Positions 36,932-45,494 of a stretch of DNA of 64,000 bases are shown piece by piece (the first letter of the stretch is position 1; every line of letters begins with the position of its first letter). The translations under genes and the position numbers were made by a program. Under the pieces are notes generated by a model that saw nothing but the letters and a program-made list of their open reading frames with translations, was not told the origin of the DNA and made no database searches. Origin of the DNA: Variovorax paradoxus (GTDB lineage Bacteria; Pseudomonadota; Gammaproteobacteria; Burkholderiales; Burkholderiaceae_C); NCBI RefSeq assembly GCF_030815975.1, contig NZ_JAUSXL010000002.1, positions 3,770,501 through 3,834,500 of the forward strand, read 5' to 3'.

Positions 36932-38359
36932 GTGAATCTGAAAATACAAGCTGACCACGGCCAAAGGACAGTCGCATCTCAAGAAGGACACGCGGGCGCT
37001 GCACTTGGCAAAGAACACCGGCGGGTGATTCTTGTTCTGATCGTGGGTGTCTTCTTGCCGCTCCTGGACGCCACGGCCGTAAACATTGCGCTGGGTCAAA
37101 TTAGCATCGAACTGGCCGCTTCTTTGGCATCGCTCCAGTGGGTAGCTACGGCTTACACGCTTGCTGCGGCTGGAGTTGTTCCTTTGTCAGCTTGGGCTGC
37201 AAATCGATTGGGCGCCAAGCGGATGTGGATTGCTGGCTTGGGCATCTTTTTGGCTGGATCGATCTCGTCCGCGCTTGCATGGAGCGCAAGCAGCCTCGTG
37301 GCGTTTCGGATACTCCAAGGGATTGGTGCAGGGTTGTTGATGCCAATCATGCAGACCGTCCTTGTGAGATCGGTCGGGCAACAGAATGCCAAGATCGCGC
37401 TGGCCACGATGGCCATTCCATCGGTCATTGCCCCGATCCTTGGTCCGCTGTTGGGTGGGCTTGCCCTGCACTTTGGTGGTTGGCGCTATATATTCCTGCT
37501 CAATATTCCGTTGTGCCTTGTCGGCATTTGCTTGGCACTCCGCAATCTTCGAGCAGACGAAGACTACACAGAATCGCCCTTTGATGGCATCGGTTTTCTG
37601 CTCTTGTGTCCGGGCATCGCTCTGACCGTTTACGGATTTTCCGCTTTAGGGGAAGCCAGCGGCGGCGCCTTGGCAGCAGCCTGGATGTTGGGGGTCCCGG
37701 GCATCGCCTTGATCGCAGGTTTCGTTCTCTATGTGAAGAAGTTTGCGACTCACCCGTTGATCGATCTCAGCTTGTTCAGCATGCCGTCGTTCCGGTCGTC
37801 CGCATGGCTGCTGTTTCTGTCGAGCATGGTGTTTTACGGTGGGCTGCTGATATTGCCACTGTATTTTTTACAGAGATGCGGGTTCGGAACGATCGAAACG
37901 AGCGTGCTGCTTGCGTTTCAAGGAATCGGTGCGATGGCGTCGCGCCGCTACTTGGCTGCGCTGCCTCAACGATTTGGAACAGGCGGATTGGCAGTGGCCT
38001 CGGCTGCAGTGGCGATCGTAGGAACCATTCCCTTCCTTTGGCCATCTGGTGCGGCACATATTGTCCTATTGGCTGCATCCGTGGTGATGCGAGGTGCAGG
38101 CCTCGGCCTGCTTACGATCCTGGCGTTGTCAACTGCTTATCGTGATGTCGATCGCTCACGTATTGCGGACGCCAGCGCTGCCACACGGATATTGACGAAT
38201 CTTGGGGCGTCGGTCGGCACTGCCGGTGTGTTGGCAGTGCTTCAATACGGGAAGCAGACCAGCACAGTCAATTCAGAACAAGCGGGATTCATTCTGGCGT
38301 TTGTCTTTTTGCTGGCCATTTCGCTGGTCTGTGCGCTACCGGCCGCAAAACTGAGATAG
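36932..38359 (+). CDS. MFS drug/proton antiporter, EmrB/QacA (DHA2) type
   Basis: A 475-aa exporter. Seen: a polar N-terminus of about 30 residues, then the first helix with VGVFLPLLDATAVNIAL (the DHA2 LDxTxVNVAL motif), WVATAYTLAAAGVVPLSAW, RILQGIGAGLLMP, and a helix-rich remainder fitting about 14 membrane segments. The start is a GTG 7 bases after AAGGAG (36919-36924); no ATG fits the first helix better. GC is visibly lower than in neighbours (one counted line is 48%, another 62%, against 67% for a line in the sulfatase gene). The gene and its AraC regulator look acquired together. Substrate unknown. Confidence 0.9.
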   Translation: MNLKIQADHGQRTVASQEGHAGAALGKEHRRVILVLIVGVFLPLLDATAVNIALGQISIELAASLASLQWVATAYTLAAAGVVPLSAWAANRLGAKRMWIAGLGIFLAGSISSALAWSASSLVAFRILQGIGAGLLMPIMQTVLVRSVGQQNAKIALATMAIPSVIAPILGPLLGGLALHFGGWRYIFLLNIPLCLVGICLALRNLRADEDYTESPFDGIGFLLLCPGIALTVYGFSALGEASGGALAAAWMLGVPGIALIAGFVLYVKKFATHPLIDLSLFSMPSFRSSAWLLFLSSMVFYGGLLILPLYFLQRCGFGTIETSVLLAFQGIGAMASRRYLAALPQRFGTGGLAVASAAVAIVGTIPFLWPSGAAHIVLLAASVVMRGAGLGLLTILALSTAYRDVDRSRIADASAATRILTNLGASVGTAGVLAVLQYGKQTSTVNSEQAGFILAFVFLLAISLVCALPAAKLR

Positions 38360-38392
38360 GGCCTTAGTAGCTACCAAGAATCCTACGAACCC

Positions 38393-39709
38393 TCAGCGCT
38401 GCGGCATGTCCTTGACCGAATACCCCAGGCTCACAGTCGCATCCTCCGGAATCGCCGGCATCGTCGCATTCCACGCCAGCCAGTCTTCCCGCATGGTCGC
38501 CAGCCGCTGCGGCTCCTTCTTCCCGAGGTTCGCCCGCTCCCGCTCGTCCGCCGGAATGTTGAACAGGTACTCGTTGCCGTCGACCTTCAGGTACTTCCAG
38601 TCGCCGTCGCGCATGGCCTGCTGCCCGCGGTGGTTCATGCGCCAGTGCAGCGGACGGCGGAAGCTGTGCTTCGCGTCCTTCAGCACGGGCATCAGCGAGA
38701 CGCCGTCGAGCGGGTAGGCCGCATCGGCCTTCACGCCGGCCGCGTCGAGCATGGTGGCGGACCAGTCCATGGTCATGCACAACTGCCTGCTCTCGCCGCC
38801 CTTGGCAATCACCGCGGGCCAGTGCGCGATCCATGGCACGCGGATGCCGCCTTCGGTCAGGTCCATCTTGCCGCCCACCAGCGGCCAGTTGTCGGAGAAG
38901 CGCTCGCCGCCGTTGTCGCTGGTGAACACCACCAGCGTGTTGTCGGCCATGCCGTGCTTCTCGAGCGCGGCCATGATCCAGCCGATGCCTTCGTCCATGT
39001 GATGGATCATGCGGCGGTACACGTGGATGTTGCCGCCGGCCAGGTCGAACAGGTTGTCCTTCACGGTGGGCGCCTTCTCGGCGTCGTCGCGCGTTTCCCA
39101 CGGCCAGTGCGGCGCGGTGTAGTGCAGGCTCAGGAAGAAGGGCGCGTCCTGCTTGGACATGCGCTCTACGTAGTCCACGGCGCGCTTCGAGAGGATGTCG
39201 GTGAGGTAGCCCTCTTCCTTCTTGTCTTCCTCGCCGGACCACAGGTCGTGGCGGCCGGTGGAGTCGCAGTGGGTGAAGTAGTCGACGCCGCCCGACATCG
39301 GCCCGAAGAATTCGTCATACCCCGAGCGCAGCGGCCCGAAGGTGGGCGGGTAGCCCAGGTGCCACTTGCCGATGAGCGCGGTCTGGTAGCCGCCGGCCTT
39401 CAGCAGCGAGGGCAGCGTGGGGTGGTCGGTCGGCAGGCCGAGCGTGGTGCTGCCGCGGCTCTTGCTGTTGATGGGCTCCTCGGCCGCGCCGCGCAGCCGG
39501 TATTGGTAGCGCGCGGTGATCATCGCGAAGCGCGTGGGCGAGCACACGGGCGAATTCGAATAGCCCTGCGTGAGCTTCAGGCCATTGGCCGCCAGGCCGT
39601 CGAGCACGAGCGACACGGGGCCGAATGCGGCATCTCGGCCGCCATAGCAGCCGAGGTCGGCATAGCCGAGGTCGTCGGCCACGATGAAGATGATGTTGGG
39701 TCTGGTCAT
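38393..39709 (-). CDS. Type I sulfatase
   Basis: A 438-aa formylglycine-dependent sulfatase. Seen: the N-terminal metal site PNIIFIVADDLGYADLG, the modification signature SPVCSPTR with Cys56 as the formylglycine residue, GKWHLGYPP, and a second metal-binding region in FTSDNGGERFSDNWPLVGGK. There is no signal peptide, so the enzyme is cytoplasmic. No formylglycine-generating enzyme is in the window. It is the last gene after two Bug-type binding proteins, 14 nt behind the nearer one, which suggests uptake of a sulfated or carboxylated substrate. Confidence 0.93.
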   Translation of the reverse strand: MTRPNIIFIVADDLGYADLGCYGGRDAAFGPVSLVLDGLAANGLKLTQGYSNSPVCSPTRFAMITARYQYRLRGAAEEPINSKSRGSTTLGLPTDHPTLPSLLKAGGYQTALIGKWHLGYPPTFGPLRSGYDEFFGPMSGGVDYFTHCDSTGRHDLWSGEEDKKEEGYLTDILSKRAVDYVERMSKQDAPFFLSLHYTAPHWPWETRDDAEKAPTVKDNLFDLAGGNIHVYRRMIHHMDEGIGWIMAALEKHGMADNTLVVFTSDNGGERFSDNWPLVGGKMDLTEGGIRVPWIAHWPAVIAKGGESRQLCMTMDWSATMLDAAGVKADAAYPLDGVSLMPVLKDAKHSFRRPLHWRMNHRGQQAMRDGDWKYLKVDGNEYLFNIPADERERANLGKKEPQRLATMREDWLAWNATMPAIPEDATVSLGYSVKDMPQR

Positions 39710-39723
39710 GTCTCTTTGGAGGT

Positions 39724-40716
39724 TCAGGGCTGGTAGCCGGACTTCTGGACAACCGGAGCCCACTGCGCGCGGTAGGCCTTGAGCATCGCCATCGTCTGCG
39801 CCTGCGTGCTCACCACCGGCGTCATGCCGGCGTCCTTGAACTTGCGCTGCGTATCCGGGTCCTGCATGACTTCGCGGATGGTGGCGGCCAGGCGCTCGGC
39901 CTTGGCCTTGGGCATGCTCGCGGGCGCGAAGAAGGTGTTCCAGCCAGTGGCGGCCAGGTCGAGGCCGGCTTCCTTGAAGGTCGGGATGTTCGGCGCGAAG
40001 GGCGAGCGCTTTTCGCCCGACAGCGCCAGGATGCGCAGCTTGCCGGCGTTGTGCTGCGGCAGCACCACGTCTTCGGTGTCGACGGAAATGGGCACCTGGC
40101 CACCGATCAGGTCGTTGAGCAGCGGGGCCGAGCCGCGGTAGCCGATCACCTGCGTCTGCACCTTGGCCTTCTCGCCCACCATCAGGCCGAAGAAGTGCGG
40201 CAGGCTGCCGGTCGCCGGCACGCCCACGTTGGCCTGGTTGGGGTTGGCGCGCATCCATGCCAGCAGGTGGTTCAGTTCGCGTACCGGCAGCGTGGGCGAC
40301 ACCGACAGCGCGAAGTCGTAGCTGTTGACGTGCGACACGGGCACGAAGTCGCGCTCGGCGTCGTAGTTGTTGTCCTTGAAGACGAGCGGCGCCACCACCA
40401 TCACGGCCGGATTGGCGAGCATCAGCACGTTCTGGCTGGCGGGCGTGTTCTTGACCTGCTGCGCGGCAAGGCGGCCGCCCGCGCCGGGCTTGTTGTCGAC
40501 GACGACCGGCACGCCCAGGCGTGCGCTGAGCTTGTCGCCGACGATGCGTGCCACGCGGTCGGTGGCGCCGCCGGGGGCGTAGCCGACGACGATGTGCAGC
40601 GGGCTGTCGAGCGCCTGCGCGCCCGCCATGGTGGACGTGGCGGCGATGGATGCCATGAAGCCGGCTGCGGCAAGCAGCGTGGCAAGGCGGCGGGTGATGG
40701 GGGTGGTTGTCGGCAT
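39724..40716 (-). CDS. Bug-family (tripartite tricarboxylate transporter) substrate-binding protein
   Basis: Periplasmic TctC/Bug solute receptor, 330 aa. Seen: a signal peptide (about residues 1-33, ending AGAQA), then the two beta-alpha family motifs IVVGYAPGGATDRVAR and VVVDNKPGAGGRLAA, and a C-terminal lobe with GWNTFFAPASMPK. An AGGAGG ribosome-binding site lies in the leader. No TctA or TctB membrane genes are nearby, as is common for this expanded family, so a shared transporter is probably used. It is the middle gene of a Bug-Bug-sulfatase run. Confidence 0.93.
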   Translation of the reverse strand: MPTTTPITRRLATLLAAAGFMASIAATSTMAGAQALDSPLHIVVGYAPGGATDRVARIVGDKLSARLGVPVVVDNKPGAGGRLAAQQVKNTPASQNVLMLANPAVMVVAPLVFKDNNYDAERDFVPVSHVNSYDFALSVSPTLPVRELNHLLAWMRANPNQANVGVPATGSLPHFFGLMVGEKAKVQTQVIGYRGSAPLLNDLIGGQVPISVDTEDVVLPQHNAGKLRILALSGEKRSPFAPNIPTFKEAGLDLAATGWNTFFAPASMPKAKAERLAATIREVMQDPDTQRKFKDAGMTPVVSTQAQTMAMLKAYRAQWAPVVQKSGYQP

Positions 40717-40731
40717 GTCGGGGTTCCTCCT

Positions 40732-40763
40732 CGTTCGGTTGTTCGTTCGTTCGTTCGGTTGTT
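40732..40763. repeat. GTTC/GAAC tetranucleotide tandem repeat between two Bug genes
   Basis: The spacer between two co-directional Bug genes is almost entirely TTCG/TTGT-type tetramers (GTTCGGTTGTTCGTTCG and on), which read GAAC repeats on the coding strand. They end just before the AGGAGG of the downstream gene. Copy-number change would alter spacing, not a reading frame. Confidence 0.85.
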
Positions 40764-41761
40764 CAGTCGTTGGCCTGGAAATTCACGGCCTTCATGATGC
40801 CCGCCCAGCGTGCGGTGTCCTCGCGCATGGTCTTCAGCAGCGCCTCGCTGCCGTCGCCGACCGGGTACATGCCGTTCTGCAGCAGCAGCTGGCGCACCTC
40901 GCGCGCATTGACGGCCCGGGTGAATTCGGCACGCAGCTTGTCGATGACGGGCTGCGGCGTCTTGAGCGGCGCATAGTAGGCGAACCATGCGGTGGCCACC
41001 ACGTCCTTGTAGCCGGCTTCGACGAAGCACGGCAGGTTGGGCATGAGCGGCGAGCGCTTCTCGCCGCTGGTGGCCAGCACCTTCACGCGGCCCGTGGGCA
41101 GCATCTGCTGCGCGCCGCCGACAGTGTCGAAGTAGACAGGCACGGTGCCGCCCATCAGGTCCTGCCGCGCGGGCGTGGAGCCGCGGTAGGGCACGTGCAC
41201 CATCTTCAGCCCGGCCGTGCGGTTGAGCATCTCGCCCAGAAAGTGCGATGGCGTGCCCGCGCCGTAGGAACCGAAGCTCAGCTTGTCGCCCTGCGCCCTG
41301 GCCCAGGCAATGAACTCGGCCAGCGTGTTGGCGGGCACGTCCTTGTGCACGGTAAGCGCCAGCTCGAAGCGCGCCGCGTTGATGATCGGCACGAAATCCT
41401 TGACCGGGTCGTACGGGAGGCTGCGGTACGCGCTCGGGAACATGGTCATCATGCTGGCCGTGCCCAGCAGCAGCGTGTGGCCATCGGGCGCGGCCGTCTT
41501 GACGGTTTCCGCCGCAATGCGGCCCGCCGCACCCGCGCGGTTGTCGATGATGAGCGGGCCCAGCGAGTCGCGCACCTGCTGCGCGATGGCGCGCGTCAGC
41601 ACGTCCTGCGTGCCGCCGGCGGGCACGCCGATCAGCACCTTGATGGGCTGGCCTGGCGTGAAGGCCTGCGCCTGCACATCGAGGGCGAGCGGCGCCAGTG
41701 CCAGCCCGCCCAGGGCGGCGAGTGCGCGGCGGCGGTCGAAGCTGGGAGCGGGTGTGGGCAT
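40763..41761 (-). CDS. Bug-family substrate-binding protein
   Basis: Periplasmic TctC/Bug receptor, 332 aa. Seen: a twin-arginine-like N-terminus (FDRRRALAALGGLALAP) with a signal region ending VQAQA, the motifs PIKVLIGVPAGGTQDVL and PLIIDNRAGAAGRIAA, and HVPYRGSTPARQDLMGGTVPV. It is the first gene of the Bug-Bug-sulfatase run. Two small palindromes lie in its upstream region and could be operator sites. The two Bug proteins of this run differ clearly in sequence, so they are not a recent duplication. Confidence 0.93.
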   Translation of the reverse strand: MPTPAPSFDRRRALAALGGLALAPLALDVQAQAFTPGQPIKVLIGVPAGGTQDVLTRAIAQQVRDSLGPLIIDNRAGAAGRIAAETVKTAAPDGHTLLLGTASMMTMFPSAYRSLPYDPVKDFVPIINAARFELALTVHKDVPANTLAEFIAWARAQGDKLSFGSYGAGTPSHFLGEMLNRTAGLKMVHVPYRGSTPARQDLMGGTVPVYFDTVGGAQQMLPTGRVKVLATSGEKRSPLMPNLPCFVEAGYKDVVATAWFAYYAPLKTPQPVIDKLRAEFTRAVNAREVRQLLLQNGMYPVGDGSEALLKTMREDTARWAGIMKAVNFQAND

Positions 41762-41800
41762 GGGGCGGTGTCTCCGGGATCTTGTCGGTGTCGGGTTGGC

Positions 41801-41850
41801 GTTCGATGTCGAACGACTTTAGAGACGCTACAGTCGATTGATCTAATCAA
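41801..41850. promoter_or_regulatory. Operator-like palindromes upstream of the Bug/sulfatase genes
   Basis: GTTCGA-TG-TCGAAC (41801-41814) and TTGAT-CTA-ATCAA (41838-41850) are both perfect dyads 40-90 bases upstream of the first Bug gene. The second resembles GntR/FadR-type sites. No GntR gene is in the window, so the binder is unknown; the nearby LysR regulator is an alternative. Confidence 0.5.
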
Positions 41851-41878
41851 CCATCCCCCGGACCAGGGCCTGTTAACG

Positions 41879-43135
41879 CTATACAAGGGGTCGCGAAGCT
41901 CGCCACAGCCCGCCCATCAAGGCGCGTGACGCCGTGCGTGCGTCCGCACGCACAAGGAGCGCAACGCCGAGGGGCGGGCTGTGGCGAGCTTCCCTGCGGG
42001 TTGCTTCGCCAAGGGGCCGTCTGCGGCGTTGCCCGCGCTTGCAAGGCCAAAGCCTTGCTGCGCGCAGGGAAGAGGCCGTGCTGCCCAAGGCGGACCGGGG
42101 GCGCCGCGGCGCGGGCGGCATCAGTCCACCTTCATCCCGGTCGGCCTTGACGATGCGGCCGTAGCGCGCCTGGTTGATTGCCAGGTGCTCCACCGCGGGG
42201 CCGCCGGTCTCGCCGAGCGCCACCATGTCGAGCGAGGCCAGGCGCGACTTGAGCTCGGGCAGCGCCAGCGTCTTCTGCAGCGACTGGCGCAGCGTCTGCA
42301 TCACCGGCTCGGGCGTGGCGGCCGGCACCATTGCGAGGTAGAGCACCTCGAACTCCAGATCCTTGAGGCCGAGTTCGCCCACCGTGGGCACCTCGGGCAG
42401 CAGCGGCGAGCGCTGGCGGCCGGTCACGGCCAGTGCACGCAGCTTGCCGGCCTGCACCTGCGGCAACAGGCCCGGCGTGGCGAGGATGCCGGCCTGCACC
42501 TCGCCGCTCATCAGCGCCATCACGGCCGGCGCATTGCCCTTGTAGGGCACGTGCGTGATCTTCGCGCCGGTCGCGGTCGAGAAGATACCGGCCGCAAGAT
42601 GCCCCGGGCTGCCATTGCCGGCGGAACTGAAGGTGGCGGCCTCGGTCTTGGCCTGCGCGATGAAATCCGGCAGCGTCGTGGCCTTCACGGACGGCGCCAC
42701 GCCGAAGCTCAGGCCCGACGAGCTGAAGATCATCAGCGGCTTCAGGGCGTTTGCCGCGAAGGGCATCGACGCATACAGGTGCGGATTGATGGTGAAGGTG
42801 CTGTCGATGCTCAGCAGCACCGTGTAGCCGTCGGCCGGGCTCTTGGCCACGAGGTCGGCGCCGATGTTGCCGCCAGCGCCGGGCCGGTTGTCGACCACGA
42901 AGGGCTGCTTGAGCTCCTTCTGGAGCACGTCGCCGAGTGCGCGGCCCAGGATGTCGAGCGGGCCGCCGGCCGGGAAGTTGGTGATGAATTTCACCGGCTT
43001 GGCGGGGTAGGCCGCGTCGGCCCGCGCGGCCGGGCTGCCGAGCGCGAGGGAAAGCGCGGCGCAGGCGGCGGTGGCAAGGGCCAGGCGGCGCGATGCGCCC
43101 GGGGCGTTCTTCTTTTTCAAGAAACCGGTGGTCAT
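41879..43135 (-). CDS. Bug-family substrate-binding protein with a frameshifted 3' end
   Basis: Third TctC/Bug receptor. Seen: a signal peptide (to about residue 40, ending AARADA), FITNFPAGGPLDILGR, FVVDNRPGAGGNIGADL and HVPYKGNAPAVMALMSGEVQ. The family ending would be about residue 337. Around 42141-42146 one extra base shifts the frame: without it the sequence reads TGMKVD and stops at 42121-42123, a typical Bug C-terminus. As written the frame stays open for about 80 further residues through a GC-rich palindromic spacer, giving 418 aa with an Arg/Ala-rich tail. It diverges from the LysR gene, its probable regulator. Confidence 0.85.
   Translation of the reverse strand: MTTGFLKKKNAPGASRRLALATAACAALSLALGSPAARADAAYPAKPVKFITNFPAGGPLDILGRALGDVLQKELKQPFVVDNRPGAGGNIGADLVAKSPADGYTVLLSIDSTFTINPHLYASMPFAANALKPLMIFSSSGLSFGVAPSVKATTLPDFIAQAKTEAATFSSAGNGSPGHLAAGIFSTATGAKITHVPYKGNAPAVMALMSGEVQAGILATPGLLPQVQAGKLRALAVTGRQRSPLLPEVPTVGELGLKDLEFEVLYLAMVPAATPEPVMQTLRQSLQKTLALPELKSRLASLDMVALGETGGPAVEHLAINQARYGRIVKADRDEGGLMPPAPRRPRSALGSTASSLRAARLWPCKRGQRRRRPLGEATRREARHSPPLGVALLVRADARTASRALMGGLWRASRPLV
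41895..41992. repeat. Large nested inverted repeat (cruciform-like)
   Basis: Outer arms 41895-41915 and 41972-41992 are a perfect 21-bp inverted repeat (GAAGCTCGCCACAGCCCGCCC and its complement). Inside is a second perfect dyad, GTGCGTGCG-TC-CGCACGCAC (41934-41953). It lies between the second and third Bug genes, within the run-on tail of the latter. It may act as a terminator-like structure or be a mobile palindromic element. Confidence 0.85.
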
Positions 43136-43207
43136 GTCTTTGTTTGTCTCCGTATCGAGGGCCACTCTAGAAGGGAGACCACGCCCGCACAACTGAAAGC
43201 TCTTCTG

Positions 43208-43224
43208 CCAGCTATTCCATCTGG
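43208..43224. promoter_or_regulatory. Possible LysR binding dyad
   Basis: CCAG-N9-CTGG lies in the 125-base interval between the divergent third Bug gene and the LysR gene, 37 bases before the LysR ATG. LysR regulators usually bind such short interrupted dyads in their divergent promoters. Confidence 0.35.
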
Positions 43225-43260
43225 TTATATTTGAACGGCCGCCCTACAGGGAAGACCAGC

Positions 43261-44235
43261 ATGTCAGCCATGAACTTTGCGCGCCTCAAGCTGCGCCATC
43301 TGCAATGCCTCGTGATGGTGGCGCAAGAGCGCAACCTCGTGCGCGCGGGCAAGGCCCTGTCGCTCACCCAGCCCGCGGTGTCCAAGACCATTGCCGAGCT
43401 GGAAGAGATCGTCGGGCGCCAGTTGCTGCTGCGCCGCCGCCGTGGCGTCGAGCTCACGCCGGCGGCAGAGGTGCTGGTGCGCCATGCCGTCTCCGCGCTG
43501 CGCGGACTGCGCGAAGGCATGGGCCTGGCGATGGACCAGCCTGAAGCCGACCAGCTGCGCGTGGCCGTGGGCGCCTTGCCCAACATGGCGGCCAACCTGC
43601 TGCCCGAGGCCGTCGCGCGGCTGAACGCATTGCACCCGGCGCTGCGCGTGCGGGTGGTGAGCGGCACCAATGCGCAGCTGATGACGCAGCTGCGCCAGGG
43701 CGAGATCGACCTCGTGCTCGGCCGCCTGGCGCAGGCCTCGGCCATGGCCGACCTGGCGTTCGAGCAGCTCTACAGCGAGCCGCTGCTGCTGGTTGTGCGT
43801 CCCGGCCATCCGCTCGCCGCGCGCCGCAGGCCCACGCTCGATGCTTTGGCCGCCCATCCGCTGGTGCTGCCCGTGTCGGGCACCCTGATCCGCCACACGG
43901 CCGATGCCTTCCTGATCGCGCGGGGCATGGCGCTGCCCAACCGCCTGGTCGAGGCAACGGACACGAGCTTCGTGGTCGGGCTGCTGCAGCGCTCCGATGC
44001 GGTCTGGTTTGCGCCGCAGGGGGCTGTGGAGGGCTTCATTGCACAGGGCATGTTGAAGCGCCTGGCCATCGACACTTCGAGCACCGAAGGGCCGGTGGGC
44101 TTCACGGTGCGCCGCGGCGGCGAGGCAGGCGAGGTGGGCGAGGGCGTGCGGTTGCTGGTCGAGGTGATCCGCGGGATCGTCGCGGCCACGGCGCGCGGGG
44201 GCCTGGCCGGTGCCAGACTCGGGAATACCGCATGA
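43261..44235 (+). CDS. LysR-family transcriptional regulator
   Basis: A 324-aa regulator. Seen: an N-terminal winged HTH (about residues 6-66: LRHLQCLVMVAQERNLVRAGKAL, LTQPAVSKTIAELEEIVGRQLL) and a two-lobed effector domain with LRVAVGALPNMAANLLPEAV and DLVLGRL. The pattern resembles the PcaQ/GbpR subgroup. It diverges from the third Bug gene, the usual place for the controller of a Bug receptor, and may also control the DUF418 gene, which starts on the ATGA overlap with its stop. The effector is unknown. Confidence 0.93.
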   Translation: MSAMNFARLKLRHLQCLVMVAQERNLVRAGKALSLTQPAVSKTIAELEEIVGRQLLLRRRRGVELTPAAEVLVRHAVSALRGLREGMGLAMDQPEADQLRVAVGALPNMAANLLPEAVARLNALHPALRVRVVSGTNAQLMTQLRQGEIDLVLGRLAQASAMADLAFEQLYSEPLLLVVRPGHPLAARRRPTLDALAAHPLVLPVSGTLIRHTADAFLIARGMALPNRLVEATDTSFVVGLLQRSDAVWFAPQGAVEGFIAQGMLKRLAIDTSSTEGPVGFTVRRGGEAGEVGEGVRLLVEVIRGIVAATARGGLAGARLGNTA

Positions 44236-45494
44236 CCAGTACTCCAAAAGACATGGCGCCCCCCAACCCTTCCGCGCAGAACCCGGACGGCGCCTCGAAC
44301 GAACGCCAGCAGATGGTCGATGCGCTGCGCGGCTTCGCGCTGCTGGGCATCCTGGTGGTCAATATCGCGAGCTTCGCGTCGACTTACTACGGCATCGGCA
44401 TTCCCGATCCAATGGGCGTCTCGCTGGCCGACCGCTGTGCCTCGTTCGTCCGGGCCTTCGTGTTCGAGAACAAGTTCTACCTGCTGTTCTCGTTCCTGTT
44501 CGGCTACAGCTTCACGCTGCAGATGCGGGCGGCCGAGCGCGAGGGCAATGCCTTTGCGCCGCGCATGGCACGGCGGCTCGTGGGACTGTGGGTCATCGGC
44601 GTGGTGCATGCCGCGCTGCTCTACTACGGCGACATCCTCACCACCTATGCGGTGCTGGGCGCGGTGCTGCTCGTGCTGCGGCGGCGCGGGGACGTGTTCA
44701 TGGCGTGTGCGGCGATCGCGCTGGTGCTGCTCACTTCGCTGCTGTGGGCTGCCGTCGGCCAGATGTACACGCATGCGGACATGCTGATGGCAACGCAGGC
44801 GGCATACGCCGAGGCCGCCGCGGCGCTGGCCGCCTACCGCGCCACGCCCGCCATGGTGGTCGTGCAGCACTTGCGCGACATCTCACAGACCTGGTGGATC
44901 ACCGGGCTGGTGCAGGCGCCGGAGGCGCTGGCCATGTTCTTTGCGGGGTTCATTGCCGGCAGGCGCGGGCTCCTCGCGCATGTCGAGGTGCATCGCACCC
45001 TGTTGCGGCGGGTGCTCCTGTGGGGCCTCGCCATCGGCTTGCCCGGGGCGCTGGCCGATGCCCTTCCAACCCTTCGGCTGAACGACGCGGTGCGCGATAT
45101 CCAGGGCCTTGCGATCACCCTGCTGACGGCGCCGTTCTTGTCTGCCGCCTACGCGGCCGGCATGCTGCTCGTGTTCCAGAGCGCGCGGGGCCGCGTGCTG
45201 GTGCAGCTGCTGGCGCCGGCGGGCCGCATGGCACTGTCGAACTACCTGCTGCAATCGCTGGCCTGCGCGTGGATCTTTCTCGCTTATAGGCTGCGGTGGA
45301 TCGGAATGATCGGGCCGCTAGCCACATTTGCGGTTGCGTTCGCGATCTTCGCGGGCAACGTGGTACTGAGCCGGTGGTGGATGCGCCGCTTTGCCTACGG
45401 TCCGGCGGAGTGGCTGCTGCGCGCCTTCACCAAGCTCCAGCGTCCGCCGCTGCGCCGCCGCCCCGCGGATCAGTGCGGTGGCGCGGCTTCCTGA
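44232..45494 (+). CDS. DUF418 (YeiB-like) membrane protein
   Basis: A 420-aa inner-membrane protein. Seen: RQQMVDALRGFALLGILVVNI at about residues 25-45, which is the family hallmark, about ten membrane helices, and a C-terminal DUF418 portion (LAPAGRMALSNYLLQSLACAWIF; RRFAYGPAEWLLRAFT). The N-terminal half resembles the acyltransferase-like DUF1624/HGSNAT fold, but no function is established. It overlaps the LysR stop by 4 nt, so it is translated from the same transcript, and its 3' end overlaps the convergent mechanosensitive-channel gene by 25 nt. Confidence 0.88.
   Translation: MTSTPKDMAPPNPSAQNPDGASNERQQMVDALRGFALLGILVVNIASFASTYYGIGIPDPMGVSLADRCASFVRAFVFENKFYLLFSFLFGYSFTLQMRAAEREGNAFAPRMARRLVGLWVIGVVHAALLYYGDILTTYAVLGAVLLVLRRRGDVFMACAAIALVLLTSLLWAAVGQMYTHADMLMATQAAYAEAAAALAAYRATPAMVVVQHLRDISQTWWITGLVQAPEALAMFFAGFIAGRRGLLAHVEVHRTLLRRVLLWGLAIGLPGALADALPTLRLNDAVRDIQGLAITLLTAPFLSAAYAAGMLLVFQSARGRVLVQLLAPAGRMALSNYLLQSLACAWIFLAYRLRWIGMIGPLATFAVAFAIFAGNVVLSRWWMRRFAYGPAEWLLRAFTKLQRPPLRRRPADQCGGAAS

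Noticed and set aside
40732..40763. Tandem repeats as a possible CRISPR fragment
   Set aside because: The units are 4 bases long without spacers and no cas genes are present.
39724..43135. The three Bug genes as a recent tandem duplication
   Set aside because: They share only family motifs; signal peptides and most residues differ, and one differs in likely export route.
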